A DNA stretch of 64,000 nt from the NCBI GenBank assembly GCA_016215645.1, contig JACRIX010000021.1, forward strand, positions 1-64,000. Reading direction: 5' to 3'. Below are positions 29,674-41,266 of the stretch, piece after piece. The notes under the pieces are model-generated. The model saw only the letters and a program-made list of their open reading frames with translations. It searched no databases and was not told where the DNA came from. Source of the stretch: Rhodocyclales bacterium (lineage in GTDB: Bacteria > Pseudomonadota > Gammaproteobacteria > Burkholderiales > Rhodocyclaceae). The position numbers and the translations under genes were made by a program. The number at the start of each line of letters is the position of its first letter. The first letter of the stretch is position 1.

Positions 29674-30351
29674 ATGAATTTCCCCGACGCCCTGTTCCCT
29701 CAGGTTTGGGCGTTGGGGGCTTTCGTTCCTCTGGCGTTGGTTTACCTGTGGTGCCTGCGCACCGCGCCCTGGCGCCGCCTTGCAGATGCCGGACAGTTGA
29801 ACGTCTGGCTGGGCACAGTCGTATTGCTGATGCTGGTCTGGAGCATGAAGGCGGGCGTCAAGCCGGGCCTCAATATGCACCTGCTCGGCGCGACGATGTT
29901 TACGCTGATGTTTGGTCGAGAACTCGCGATCGTCGGTTTGTCCCTGGTACTGGCGGGGGTCACGCTCAACAGCGAATTGTTGGGTCGCGCCGGTTGGGAG
30001 GCCTTTGCCTTGAATGCCATGGTGCTGGCGGTGCTTCCATCGCTCATGGCCGATGCGATCCGGCGGACTGTCGAGCGCTGGTTGCCGGTCAATTTTTTCG
30101 TCTATGTGTTCGTTTCCGCATTTTTTGGTGCCGGCGTGACCGTGATGCTTACCGGCTTGATGGCCTGCGGCCTGTTGTGGGGGGCGGGTGTCTATCCGGC
30201 GACGATGCTGGGTGAGGACTATCTTCCCTACTATTTCCTGCTTGGTTTTGCCGAAGCTTGGCTGAACGGTGCGTTGATCACGCTGATGGTGGTCTACGCC
30301 CCGCACTGGGTCGGCAGCTTTGATGACCGGCGCTATCTGTTGCACAAGTAA
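29674..30351 (+). CDS. Energy-coupling-factor (CbiM-like) permease-type membrane protein
   Basis: Multi-TM protein with KPGLNMHLLGATMFTLMFGRELAIVGLSLVL; no ATPase partner adjacent. Confidence 0.65.
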   Translation: MNFPDALFPQVWALGAFVPLALVYLWCLRTAPWRRLADAGQLNVWLGTVVLLMLVWSMKAGVKPGLNMHLLGATMFTLMFGRELAIVGLSLVLAGVTLNSELLGRAGWEAFALNAMVLAVLPSLMADAIRRTVERWLPVNFFVYVFVSAFFGAGVTVMLTGLMACGLLWGAGVYPATMLGEDYLPYYFLLGFAEAWLNGALITLMVVYAPHWVGSFDDRRYLLHK

Positions 30352-30366
30352 ATCTGGAGTGATCCC

Positions 30367-32157
30367 ATGAGTTCCTATGTTGCCCCGCTGAAGGACATGA
30401 TGTTCGTATTGACGGAACTGGCCGGCCTGGACAAGGTTGCCGCGTTGCCCGGTTACGAAGAAGCGACGACCGATGTGGTTGAGGCCATACTCGATGAATC
30501 CGCCAAGTTTACGGGGGGCGTGCTGGCGCCGCTGAACTGGAGCGGTGACCAGGAGGGGGTGACCTGGACGGATAAGTCCGTGACCATGCCCAAGGGCTTC
30601 AAGGAGGCCTATGCGCAGTTCGTCGACAACGGCTGGAACGCGCTTTCCGGCAATCCGGATCATGGTGGACAGGGGTTGCCCAAGGTGGTTTCCGCGGCCG
30701 TCCAGGAAATGTGGAAATCGGCCAACATGTCGTTTTCGCTGTGCCCGCTGCTGACCCTGGGCGCGATCGAGGCGCTCGAATTGGCGGGCACGGACGAACA
30801 AAAGGCGATGTACCTGCCCAATATGGTGTCCGGTAAATGGACCGGCACCATGAACATCACCGAGCCGCAAGCCGGTTCTGACCTTGCCGCGATCCGCTCG
30901 CGTGCCGTGCCGCAGGGCGATGGCACCTACCGCATCTTCGGGCAGAAGATCTTCATCACCTACGGCGACCACGACATGGCGGAGAACACGGTCCATCTGG
31001 TGCTTGCCCGCACGCCCGATGCGCCGGAAGGCGTCAAGGGTATTTCGCTGTTCGTGGTACCGAAATTCCTGGTCAATGCCGACGGCACGCTCGGCGCGCG
31101 CAATGATGTCCATTGCGTATCCACCGAACACAAGCTGGGTATCCATGCCAGTCCGACCTGCGTCATGGCGCATGGCGATAACGGCGGCTCCGTCGGTACG
31201 CTCGTCGGCAAGGAGAACGAAGGCCTCAAGTACATGTTCGTCATGATGAATGCGGCACGTTTCGCGGTTGGTCTGGAGGGCCTCGCGATCACCGAGCGCG
31301 CCTATCAGCATGCCGTAAGTTATGCACGCGATCGTGTTCAGGGTCGCGCCATCGAGGGGTCGCCGGCCCCGGTAGAGATCATTCGCCATCCGGACATTCG
31401 TCGCATGTTGATGCTGATGCGATCCCACGCCGAGGCCATGCGTGCGTTGGCGTATTCGGTCGCCGCCGCCCATGATGCCGCCGCCTGCCACCCCGATGCC
31501 GCAGAACGGGCACAGAACCAGGCCTTCGTGGATCTGATGATTCCGGTGGTCAAGGGCTGGAGCACCGAGACCGGTAACGCCATGAGTTATCTTGGCGTGC
31601 AGGTTCATGGAGGAATGGGCTTCATCGAGGAAACCGGAGCCGCACAGTTCATGCGCGATGCCCGCATCACCACGATTTACGAGGGCACCACCGGCATCCA
31701 GGCCAATGACCTGATGGGGCGCAAGATCGCTCGTGAGGGCGGTGCCACGATCAAGGTGGTGGTCGAGGCGATGCGTCAGACGCAGAAGGAAGTCGCGGCC
31801 CAGGCGGGTCCGGCATTCGCCGCGCTGGCTTCGGCACTGGGGCGAGGTATTGATGCGGTTACTCAGGCCGCCGAATACATTGTCGCCAATTACGGCAAGA
31901 ATGTGCGTACGGTCGCTGCCGGTGCCGTACCTTTCCTGCACCTCATGGGGATCGTCTCGGGCGGCTGGATGATGGCGCGCGCCGCGTTGATCGCCCAGGG
32001 CAAACTCTCCGGAGGCGATACCGATCCGTTCTATCCGGCGAAGATTGCGACCGCGCGGTTTTACGCCGATCACGTCATGACCGCGGCACCAGGCCTGGCG
32101 CTGGAAGTGGTGCAGGGTGGAGCGAGCGCGCTGGAGCTTGACGAAACGATGTTTTGA
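30367..32157 (+). CDS. Acyl-CoA dehydrogenase (~600 aa), paralogue of 20508..22298
   Basis: MSSYVAPLKDMMFVLTELAGLDKVAALPGYEEA...MNITEPQAGSDLAAIRSRAVPQGDG...MGFIEETGAAQFMRDARITTIYEGTTGIQANDLMGRK. Confidence 0.94.
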   Translation: MSSYVAPLKDMMFVLTELAGLDKVAALPGYEEATTDVVEAILDESAKFTGGVLAPLNWSGDQEGVTWTDKSVTMPKGFKEAYAQFVDNGWNALSGNPDHGGQGLPKVVSAAVQEMWKSANMSFSLCPLLTLGAIEALELAGTDEQKAMYLPNMVSGKWTGTMNITEPQAGSDLAAIRSRAVPQGDGTYRIFGQKIFITYGDHDMAENTVHLVLARTPDAPEGVKGISLFVVPKFLVNADGTLGARNDVHCVSTEHKLGIHASPTCVMAHGDNGGSVGTLVGKENEGLKYMFVMMNAARFAVGLEGLAITERAYQHAVSYARDRVQGRAIEGSPAPVEIIRHPDIRRMLMLMRSHAEAMRALAYSVAAAHDAAACHPDAAERAQNQAFVDLMIPVVKGWSTETGNAMSYLGVQVHGGMGFIEETGAAQFMRDARITTIYEGTTGIQANDLMGRKIAREGGATIKVVVEAMRQTQKEVAAQAGPAFAALASALGRGIDAVTQAAEYIVANYGKNVRTVAAGAVPFLHLMGIVSGGWMMARAALIAQGKLSGGDTDPFYPAKIATARFYADHVMTAAPGLALEVVQGGASALELDETMF

Positions 32158-32193
32158 TTGCTGGCAGGGGGCGGGCCCGGTTGGCATTAATGC

Positions 32194-32556
32194 CTACGCG
32201 GAACTTTGCGCCACGTGATTCCGCAAAGTCACGCAAAGTGCCTGCAACTCGCACTCGGTAGCGGCGAACGCGCCTGCGGTCGGTTCGCCGCGGCGACAGG
32301 CGTCATGCAATCTGGCCGCCGCCTCCTGCAGCGGACCAGCACAGAAATTGGCGGCCAAACCCTTGTAGGTATGTGCCATGCGTCCAAGAACCTCAAGATC
32401 GCCCGCAGCGGCAGCGGCGCGCATCCGGGCCAGATCGGCGGGCGCAAGGTCGAGAAACTCCTGGGCGATGATGGATACGATCTCGGCATCGGCGCGGGTT
32501 AGCGCCTTGGCATAGTCGAAGGCGGGAGATGTTGTCACGGCCGGGCCTGTGGCCAA
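32194..32556 (-). CDS. Hpt-domain protein
   Basis: LARMRAAAAAGDLEVLGRMAHTYKGLAANFCAGPLQEAAARLHDACRRGE; HxxKG-type Hpt motif. Confidence 0.75.
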   Translation of the reverse strand: MATGPAVTTSPAFDYAKALTRADAEIVSIIAQEFLDLAPADLARMRAAAAAGDLEVLGRMAHTYKGLAANFCAGPLQEAAARLHDACRRGEPTAGAFAATECELQALCVTLRNHVAQSSA

Positions 32557-34188
32557 TTACATCTGGGCGTAGATCGGGCCTTCGCCGCCTTGCGGTACGA
32601 CCCAGGTGATGTTCTGGGTCGGATCCTTGATATCGCAGGTCTTGCAATGCACGCAGTTCTGGGCATTGATTTGCAGGCGCGGATTGTTGCCGTCCTCGCC
32701 CCGCACGATCTCATACACGCCGGCCGGGCAATAGCGCTGTTCGGGCGCATCGTAGAGTGCGAGATTGGTGGCGATCGGCACCTGATCATCCTTGAGCCTG
32801 AGGTGGCAGGGTTGATCTTCCTCGTGATTGGTATTGGACAGGAATACCGAGGACAGGCGGTCAAAGGTCAGCACGCCATCCGGCTTTTCATACTGGATAG
32901 GAGTGCATTCGGCGGCGGGTTTGAGTTTCAGGTGATCGGCCGTATTGTTCATGGTCCAGGGGGCCTTGCCGCGCAGGAGCACCTGATCGATGCCGAAACC
33001 GATCGAGCCGGTCCATAGTCCTTTTGCCATCCATGGCTTGAAGTTGCGCGCGGCGTGCAGTTCCTCATGCAGCCACGAGGCACGGAAGGACTCGGGGTAC
33101 TCGGTCAGGGTGTCATGGGCACGTCCCGCCGCAAGTGCCGTAGCGGTGGCTTCGGCGGCCAGCATGCCGCTCTTGATGGCGGCGTGGCTGCCCTTGATGC
33201 GAGAGGCGACCAGCATGCCGGCATCATCGCCCACAAGGACGCCGCCTGGGAAATCCAGTCTGGGCAGCGATTGCAGGCCACCGGCGGCCAGTGCGCGGGC
33301 ACCGTAGGCGAGGCGCTTGCCGCCCTTGAACAAGGGGGCGATCTGCGGGTGTGTCTTCAGCCGCTGCATTTCCTCAAAGGGCGAAAGGAAGGGGTTCTTG
33401 TAACCCAGGCCAACGACCTGACCGATCGAAACCAGGTTGGCACCGAAATGGTAGATGAAGCCGCCGCCGTAGGTATCGGACGCCATCGGCCAGCCGAAGG
33501 TGTGCATGACCAGGCCCTTCTCATGCTGCTCGGGGTCGATCTCCCACAGCTCCTTGATCCCTATAGCATAAGTCTGCGGGTCGGAGTTTTCCCGCAGCGT
33601 GAATTTTTCCTCAACCTGCTTGCCCAGATGTCCACGGCAGCCTTCAGCGAACAGCGTGTACTTGGCGAGCAGTTCCATGCCCGGCTGGTGATTCGGCCCC
33701 GGTTGACCGTCGCGACCGATGCCCATATCGCCGGTGGCTACGCCACGCACGGCGCCCGCATCGTCATACAACACCTCGGCGCCGGCAAAGCCCGGATAGA
33801 CCTCGACGCCGAGTGCCTCAGCCTGGGTACCCATCCAACGGCAGAGCTGCCCCAGACTGATGACGTAGTTGCCGTGGTTCTTGAAGCAGCCGGGCAACGC
33901 GAAAACCGGCAGATCGACAAAGCCGTATTGGGTGAGGAAGGTAAAGCGGTCGCGGGTCACGGCGGTTTCCAGCGGTGCCCCCAGCGCTCGCCAATCCGGG
34001 TAAAGCTCCGTTATGGCGCGCGGATCCATGACTGCGCCCGAGAGAATATGGGCGCCGATCTCGGACCCTTTCTCGATCAGGCAGACATTGATCTCGGCAT
34101 TGATCTGCTTGAGGCGGATTGCCGCGGAAAGGCCGGCAGGACCGCCGCCAACGATGACGACATCGAACTCCATGGACTCGCGCTGCAT
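32557..34188 (-). CDS. Electron transfer flavoprotein-ubiquinone oxidoreductase
   Basis: FDVVIVGGGPAGLSAAIRLKQ...LIEKGSEIGAHILSGAVMDPRAI...C-terminal 4Fe-4S CPAGVYEI...NCVHCKTCDIKDPTQNITWVVPQGGEGP. Confidence 0.96.
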   Translation of the reverse strand: MQRESMEFDVVIVGGGPAGLSAAIRLKQINAEINVCLIEKGSEIGAHILSGAVMDPRAITELYPDWRALGAPLETAVTRDRFTFLTQYGFVDLPVFALPGCFKNHGNYVISLGQLCRWMGTQAEALGVEVYPGFAGAEVLYDDAGAVRGVATGDMGIGRDGQPGPNHQPGMELLAKYTLFAEGCRGHLGKQVEEKFTLRENSDPQTYAIGIKELWEIDPEQHEKGLVMHTFGWPMASDTYGGGFIYHFGANLVSIGQVVGLGYKNPFLSPFEEMQRLKTHPQIAPLFKGGKRLAYGARALAAGGLQSLPRLDFPGGVLVGDDAGMLVASRIKGSHAAIKSGMLAAEATATALAAGRAHDTLTEYPESFRASWLHEELHAARNFKPWMAKGLWTGSIGFGIDQVLLRGKAPWTMNNTADHLKLKPAAECTPIQYEKPDGVLTFDRLSSVFLSNTNHEEDQPCHLRLKDDQVPIATNLALYDAPEQRYCPAGVYEIVRGEDGNNPRLQINAQNCVHCKTCDIKDPTQNITWVVPQGGEGPIYAQM

Positions 34189-34262
34189 GCTGACCTCGAT
34201 CGATAGGATTGATCGCCCGATTATAATCTTGAACCGTCCTTCAACCTGCCGAGAACCGCCTG

Positions 34263-34670
34263 ATGGAACACCACCGAAAGCTCGTCTACCGTAATCAGAT
34301 GCCCATCCGCTGGGGCGACCAGGATGCCATGGGCCACGTGAATAACACGGTCTATTTCCGCTACATGGAACAGACGCGCATTGAGTGGCTTGAGAGCTTT
34401 GGATTCGGGACGTCGGTGACGATGGCCGAGGGCCCGGTCATCGTCAATGCGAGTTGTACCTTTCTTGTTCCCGTGACCTATCCGGGCACGATTGAATGCC
34501 GCATGTTCTGCGGGCATCCGGGGCGCAGCAGTATCCCGACCTATTATGAAATGCGTGTGCTTGGTGCAGATCGAGTGTACGCCGAGGGTGCCGCCAAACT
34601 GGTGTGGATCAATCCCGGCACCGGCAAGTCCATTCCTTTGCCTGACGCCATGCGCGCCAGTTGCCTGTAA
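34263..34670 (+). CDS. Acyl-CoA thioesterase (hotdog fold)
   Basis: [36 protein letters not shown]. Confidence 0.92.
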   Translation: MEHHRKLVYRNQMPIRWGDQDAMGHVNNTVYFRYMEQTRIEWLESFGFGTSVTMAEGPVIVNASCTFLVPVTYPGTIECRMFCGHPGRSSIPTYYEMRVLGADRVYAEGAAKLVWINPGTGKSIPLPDAMRASCL

Positions 34671-34689
34671 TCGTTTCGGAACCCACGCC

Positions 34690-36666
<1,977 letters not shown>

Positions 36667-36710
36667 AAGGCCCCCCGGTCTTCGCGGCGAATCCTGCTGC
36701 CAATGGACGC

Positions 36711-37568
36711 TTAGCCTGTCGATGGCGTTGCGCTTGACATCTCAATGGACCATCCTGATTTTTCGTCCAATGCGAGCACGGTTGCCAGCCATGGCAGGCA
36801 CTCCTCAAGTGCCGCTGCCAAGGTCCAGGGGGGATTGATGACGTACATCGCACTTCCACTCATGCCGTGCCCTTTGGTGGCCGGGCCGCGCACGTTGAGG
36901 CTGGCATAGAGCCATTCGGCGGGCAGCTTCTTGAGTTTTTCGGGAAGGCTGCGGGCTTCGATGCTGGGCAGGAACGGCAACCAGACAACGTAGGTTCCGG
37001 TGGCAAAGCGCTTCAGCCCGTCCTTGAGCGCGGACACCACCTTTGGGTAGTCACTCTTGATTTCGTAAGAGGGATCAATCAACACGATGCCGCGTCGCGA
37101 AGGTGGCGGCAGCGCTGCCTTCATGGCTTCGAAGCCGTCCGTTTGTTCGACTTTAACCCGGCGGCCACCCTCTTTGAACTCGCGGCGCAAAAGCGCGAAG
37201 TCAGTGGAATGCAGTTCACAGAATCGTAGACCATCGATGCCACGCGCAAGGTGAGCGGCGAGCCAGGGCGAGCCGGGGTAGTAGCGCAGTTTGCTGCCAC
37301 CGTTGCAGGCTTGCAGGGCCGCCATGTAGGCGGCCAATGGTGCAGGGTAGTCGCTGCGATTCCATAACCGTGCGATGCCATCGATGTATTCCCCGGTTTT
37401 CTTCGCCTGCTCCGATTCGATCGCGTACAAACCGGCGCCGGCATGGGTGTCCAGCAGCAGCCAGGGCTTGTCCTTGCTGTTCATGTGCTGCAGGCAAAGT
37501 GTCAGCACCAGATGCTTGAGGATGTCGGCGTGGTTTCCGGCGTGGAAGGCGTGGCGATAGCTGAGCAT
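36711..37568 (-). CDS. rlmJ: 23S rRNA (adenine(2030)-N(6))-methyltransferase
   Basis: [29 protein letters not shown]...[15 protein letters not shown]...[13 protein letters not shown]. Confidence 0.93.
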   Translation of the reverse strand: MLSYRHAFHAGNHADILKHLVLTLCLQHMNSKDKPWLLLDTHAGAGLYAIESEQAKKTGEYIDGIARLWNRSDYPAPLAAYMAALQACNGGSKLRYYPGSPWLAAHLARGIDGLRFCELHSTDFALLRREFKEGGRRVKVEQTDGFEAMKAALPPPSRRGIVLIDPSYEIKSDYPKVVSALKDGLKRFATGTYVVWLPFLPSIEARSLPEKLKKLPAEWLYASLNVRGPATKGHGMSGSAMYVINPPWTLAAALEECLPWLATVLALDEKSGWSIEMSSATPSTG

Positions 37569-37592
37569 GGTCGGAGGATAGAATCTGCGTCC

Positions 37593-38327
37593 ATGGATGA
37601 TACGCAGGGTATCCGGGTTTCCAAACTGCTGGCCGAGCGCGGCTTGTGCTCGCGGCGCGAAGCGGACGTTTACATTGAACGCGGGCTGGTCTTCGTAGAT
37701 GGGCAGCGGGTGACCCAGTTGGGTACTCGGGCCGCCACCGATGCGGTGATTACCCTTGCGCCGGAGGCACGGGCGACCCAGGCGCGACAGGCGACGATAT
37801 TGCTGCACAAGCCGATGGGTTATGTTTCCGGCCAGGCCGAGGATGGACATCAGCCTGCCGTATCCTTGATATCCTCCAAGACACAGATAACGTCGGACCG
37901 CCAGCGTTTCCAGCCTGGCCACCTCAAGGGTCTTGCGCCGGCCGGGCGTCTGGACATCGACTCCACGGGACTTCTGGTTCTGACCCAGGATGGTCGCGTG
38001 GCACGCCAGTTGATCGGCGACGATTCTCAAGTGGAAAAGGAATATCTGGTGCGCGTGGAAGGCGCCCTGGATGCGCGCGGACTGGCGCTGCTCAATCACG
38101 GGCTTGAGCTCGACGGCAAGACATTGCGGCCGGCCAATGTGGCCTGGGCCAATCCCGAACAATTGCGCTTTGTGCTCAAGGAAGGCCGCAAGCGGCAGAT
38201 CCGTCGCATGTGCGAGCAAGTTGGGTTGCGTGTCACCGGACTGAAGCGGGTGCGTATCGGAAACGTACGCCTGGGCGACCTGCCTCCGGGTCGGTGGCGG
38301 TTCCTGCGCGAGGGCGAGCGTTTTTAA
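37593..38327 (+). CDS. RluF/RsuA-type pseudouridine synthase
   Basis: S4 domain [62 protein letters not shown]. Confidence 0.92.
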   Translation: MDDTQGIRVSKLLAERGLCSRREADVYIERGLVFVDGQRVTQLGTRAATDAVITLAPEARATQARQATILLHKPMGYVSGQAEDGHQPAVSLISSKTQITSDRQRFQPGHLKGLAPAGRLDIDSTGLLVLTQDGRVARQLIGDDSQVEKEYLVRVEGALDARGLALLNHGLELDGKTLRPANVAWANPEQLRFVLKEGRKRQIRRMCEQVGLRVTGLKRVRIGNVRLGDLPPGRWRFLREGERF

Positions 38328-38365
38328 GCCTTGACTCGCCGGGCAGGCTTGCGGAACATGGTGAC

Positions 38366-38542
38366 ATGGATTCTCCGCAATCGGCTGCTCCATTGGCCGT
38401 TCCCCCATCGTCGTTGACTTCCCTGCGAGTCTGGCGGGCACTTGCTCTTGCGCTGGGGGCACTGCTTGCGGCACTGGCGTTCGCAGCCTATACGCAGCCG
38501 GAACTGCTGCTGAACTATTCCGGCTTGCGCTACTGCGGGTAG
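38366..38542 (+). CDS. Small single-TM protein
   Basis: 58-aa ORF: MDSPQSAAPLAVPPSSLTSLRVWRALALALGALLAALAFAAYTQPELLLNYSGLRYCG. Confidence 0.4.
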   Translation: MDSPQSAAPLAVPPSSLTSLRVWRALALALGALLAALAFAAYTQPELLLNYSGLRYCG

Positions 38543-38557
38543 GTCCTTGCTTTTGGC

Positions 38558-38586
38558 TTGCTTTGGTCTGGCCACCAGGCTATAAT
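38558..38586 (+). promoter_or_regulatory. Promoter of the rpsF operon
   Basis: TTGCTT -17 bp- TATAAT (38581-38586). Confidence 0.55.
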
Positions 38587-38654
38587 CACAGGCTTCCCCT
38601 TGCTCCACCCGTCACGCATGCGGGGGGGCTGAAACTCAACCACAAGGAGATTGC

Positions 38655-39029
38655 ATGCGCCATTACGAAATTGTTTTCATCGTCCATCCGGACCAGTCGG
38701 AGCAGGTTCCGGCGATGATCGAGCGTTACAAGACGCTGGTCACCGCGCGCACCGGCGCCATCCATCGCCTCGAGGACTGGGGTCGTCGCCAGATGGCCTA
38801 CCCGATCCAGAAGGTGCACAAGGCTCACTACGTGCTCATGAACATCGAGTGCGATGGCGAGACCCTGGGCGAACTCGAACATGCCTTCAAGTTCAACGAT
38901 GCTGTCCTGCGCCACCTCACGGTGAAGATGCGCAAGGCGGTGGCGACGCCTTCCCCGATGATGAAGGAAGAGAAGTCGCGCTCGCTGACGCAAGCTGAAG
39001 TCAAGGCGGAGGCACCTGCGGCTGCCTGA
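38655..39029 (+). CDS. rpsF: 30S ribosomal protein S6
   Basis: [65 protein letters not shown]. Confidence 0.98.
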   Translation: MRHYEIVFIVHPDQSEQVPAMIERYKTLVTARTGAIHRLEDWGRRQMAYPIQKVHKAHYVLMNIECDGETLGELEHAFKFNDAVLRHLTVKMRKAVATPSPMMKEEKSRSLTQAEVKAEAPAAA

Positions 39030-39379
39030 TGGCATCCGGGGACAGCAACCTGACGCAGTTGTCGGGTCGGCTGCTTGAGCGTGGGGCTCTGCGCCACACC
39101 CCTGCCGGATTCCCGGTCGTCGAATTCCTCCTCGCGCATGTGTCGACCCAGGTCGAGGCCGACGTTGAGCGAAAGGTGGAATGCGAAATGACCTGTGTGG
39201 CGGTGGGTCGTCCAGCCCAGGTGCTGACGGCGGCCAAAACGGGGGACGAAATCAGGGTGAGCGGATTTCTCGCCGCCCGGAGCCTCAAGCGACGCAGCCC
39301 GATACTGCATGTGAATACAGTCGAATTCGTTGAAGGAACTGAAAATGGCATTCAAACCGAAAAGCAAGACCGGCGTTAA
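39029..39379 (+). CDS. priB: Primosomal replication protein N
   Basis: [33 protein letters not shown]...; located between rpsF and rpsR. Confidence 0.93.
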   Translation: MASGDSNLTQLSGRLLERGALRHTPAGFPVVEFLLAHVSTQVEADVERKVECEMTCVAVGRPAQVLTAAKTGDEIRVSGFLAARSLKRRSPILHVNTVEFVEGTENGIQTEKQDRR

Positions 39380-39623
39380 GCGCAAGGACGACAAGGGCCG
39401 CAGCATGTTCAAGCGGCGCAAGTTCTGCCGCTTCACGGCCGAGAAGATTGAAGAAATTGACTACAAGGACGTCGAGATCCTCAAGGACTTCGTCGCCGAA
39501 AACGCCAAGATCATGCCGGCGCGCATCACCGGCACCAAGACGGGCTACCAGCGCCAGTTGTCGACGGCCATCAAGCGCGCGCGCTTTCTCGCCCTGCTGC
39601 CCTACACCGATCTGCACCAGTAA
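39345..39623 (+). CDS. rpsR: 30S ribosomal protein S18
   Basis: [68 protein letters not shown]. Confidence 0.98.
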   Translation: MAFKPKSKTGVKRKDDKGRSMFKRRKFCRFTAEKIEEIDYKDVEILKDFVAENAKIMPARITGTKTGYQRQLSTAIKRARFLALLPYTDLHQ

Positions 39624-39637
39624 GCGAGGACGAGACC

Positions 39638-40087
39638 ATGCAAATCATTCTGATGGAAAAAGTGGTGAATCTCGGTGGCCTCGGCGACGTGGTCAAGGTC
39701 AAAGATGGCTATGCCCGCAATTTCCTGATCCCGCAAGGCAAGGCCAAGCGTGCGACGGAAGCCAACCGCAAGATCTTCGAAGAGAAGCGCGCAGAACTTG
39801 AGCGCGTCCAGGCTGAAGCCGTGGCTGCCGCCCAGGCCCATGCCGAGAAGCTGGAAGGCCTGATGGTCCAGATCACGCGCAAGACGGGCGTCGATGGCCG
39901 CCTGTTCGGTTCCGTGTCAGCCCACGACATCATCGAGGCGCTGGAAGCCCAGGGGTTCAAGGTCGACAAGGGGGCCGTGCGCCTGCCGGACGGCCCGCTC
40001 AAGACCATTGGCGATACCCACGTGCAGATTGCGTTGCACAGTGACGTCGTGGCCAACGTTACGGTTTCGGTGCTCGGCGAACAGTAA
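39638..40087 (+). CDS. rplI: 50S ribosomal protein L9
   Basis: [40 protein letters not shown]. Confidence 0.98.
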   Translation: MQIILMEKVVNLGGLGDVVKVKDGYARNFLIPQGKAKRATEANRKIFEEKRAELERVQAEAVAAAQAHAEKLEGLMVQITRKTGVDGRLFGSVSAHDIIEALEAQGFKVDKGAVRLPDGPLKTIGDTHVQIALHSDVVANVTVSVLGEQ

Positions 40088-40102
40088 AGAGACGAAACCG
40101 AG

Positions 40103-40135
40103 AAAGGCCGCCGGTGAAAGCTGGCGGCCTTTTTC
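40103..40135 (+). terminator. Rho-independent terminator after rplI
   Basis: AAAGGCCGCC...GGCGGCCTTT followed by a T-run. Confidence 0.85.
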
Positions 40136-40288
40136 TTGATCGAAGGTCGACGTTCTGCGATCGTTGGCGCGGGCGCGTCGAATGGCATGCTGGACGGATC
40201 GCCGCAAGGCAGGTGGCGCTTTGCTACTGTATGATCAGCATAATTTCGTCGCGCGACGGCTGGAGCGGATCGCCCTAGCGGTGCGGCT

Positions 40289-41266
40289 ATGTCGCTTTCT
40301 GTGAATCCGACCTTTCAGAATACGATTTCCCTGCTGATTGCCGCGCTGGCAACGTCGTTGTTTCTTGATCTGCTGTTGCGGCGTTCGCACGCCTTGCCTG
40401 TTGATCGGCCGAACCAGCGTTCCTTGCATCAGCAACCGATGCCTCGCATCGGAGGCTTGGCCCTGTTTCCCGGAATCGTGCTGGCTGTCTTGATTTCCGG
40501 TGTCTGGGAGCCATTGGTCCTGGCGCCATTGGCTCTGGCGGGCCTTCTGTTCTTTCTCTCGATCGTCGATGACTGGCGCGGCCTGTCCGCAAGCCTGCGA
40601 TTCGGTACCCATTTCGCGGCTGCCCTGGGATTCGCTGTGTGGCTCGCTGGAGTAACACCATTGGCGTTGGCCGGTGCTTTCGCAATGACCTGGATGACCA
40701 ATCTCTATAACTTCATGGATGGCGCCAATGGGCTTGCGGGAGGTATGACCGCAATAGGTTTTGGAGTTCTCGGGCTTGCATCCGGAGAGGCTGTGCTGGT
40801 CTATGCAACGATGGGTGCCGCGCTGGGTTTCCTGCGCTACAACTTCGACCCGGCCCGCGTTTTTCTGGGTGACGCCGGCTCGATTCCTCTCGGGTTCCTT
40901 GCCGGTGCGCTCTCATTCGCCGGCGTGGCGCATGGACAATGGCCATTGTGGTTTCCATTGTTGGTCTTTGCTCCCTTTGTACTGGATGCCACGGTGACAC
41001 TCTTGAAACGCATGGTCCGGCAAGAGAAGGTATGGGCGGCACATCGTCAGCATTACTACCAACGCCTGGTGCGGATGGGTTGGTCGCACCGCCGCTTGGC
41101 GTTGGCTGAATACAGCTTGATGTGTGCCAGCGGCGGATTGGGTTTGTTGCTTCTCAACGCGTCTGCCGTTGGGCAGACGGTCGGCGTACTGGTCTGTATT
41201 GGCGTCCATGTGACGCTGATGGCGTGGATCGATCGACGCTGGACTGCCTCCGGGATGTCCGCATGA
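40289..41266 (+). CDS. WecA/GT4-family undecaprenyl-phosphate sugar-phosphate transferase
   Basis: FLSIVDDWRGLS...WMTNLYNFMDGANGLAGGMT...ARVFLGDAGSIPLGFLAG. Confidence 0.9.
   Translation: MSLSVNPTFQNTISLLIAALATSLFLDLLLRRSHALPVDRPNQRSLHQQPMPRIGGLALFPGIVLAVLISGVWEPLVLAPLALAGLLFFLSIVDDWRGLSASLRFGTHFAAALGFAVWLAGVTPLALAGAFAMTWMTNLYNFMDGANGLAGGMTAIGFGVLGLASGEAVLVYATMGAALGFLRYNFDPARVFLGDAGSIPLGFLAGALSFAGVAHGQWPLWFPLLVFAPFVLDATVTLLKRMVRQEKVWAAHRQHYYQRLVRMGWSHRRLALAEYSLMCASGGLGLLLLNASAVGQTVGVLVCIGVHVTLMAWIDRRWTASGMSA

Noticed and set aside
28531-32187. 1218-aa reverse-strand ORF opposite etfBA, permease and acyl-CoA dehydrogenase
   Set aside because: Shadow ORF from high GC3 in well-supported forward genes; low-complexity H/R/G/Q-rich translation with no family signature. 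The same applies to 963..2234, 4809..6650, 12590..14083 and 22290..24704 on the reverse strand.
36711-38474. 587-aa ORF extending rlmJ upstream across the RluF-type gene
   Set aside because: The RlmJ signature starts at [19 protein letters not shown] (37568); the upstream extension is antisense to the pseudouridine synthase.
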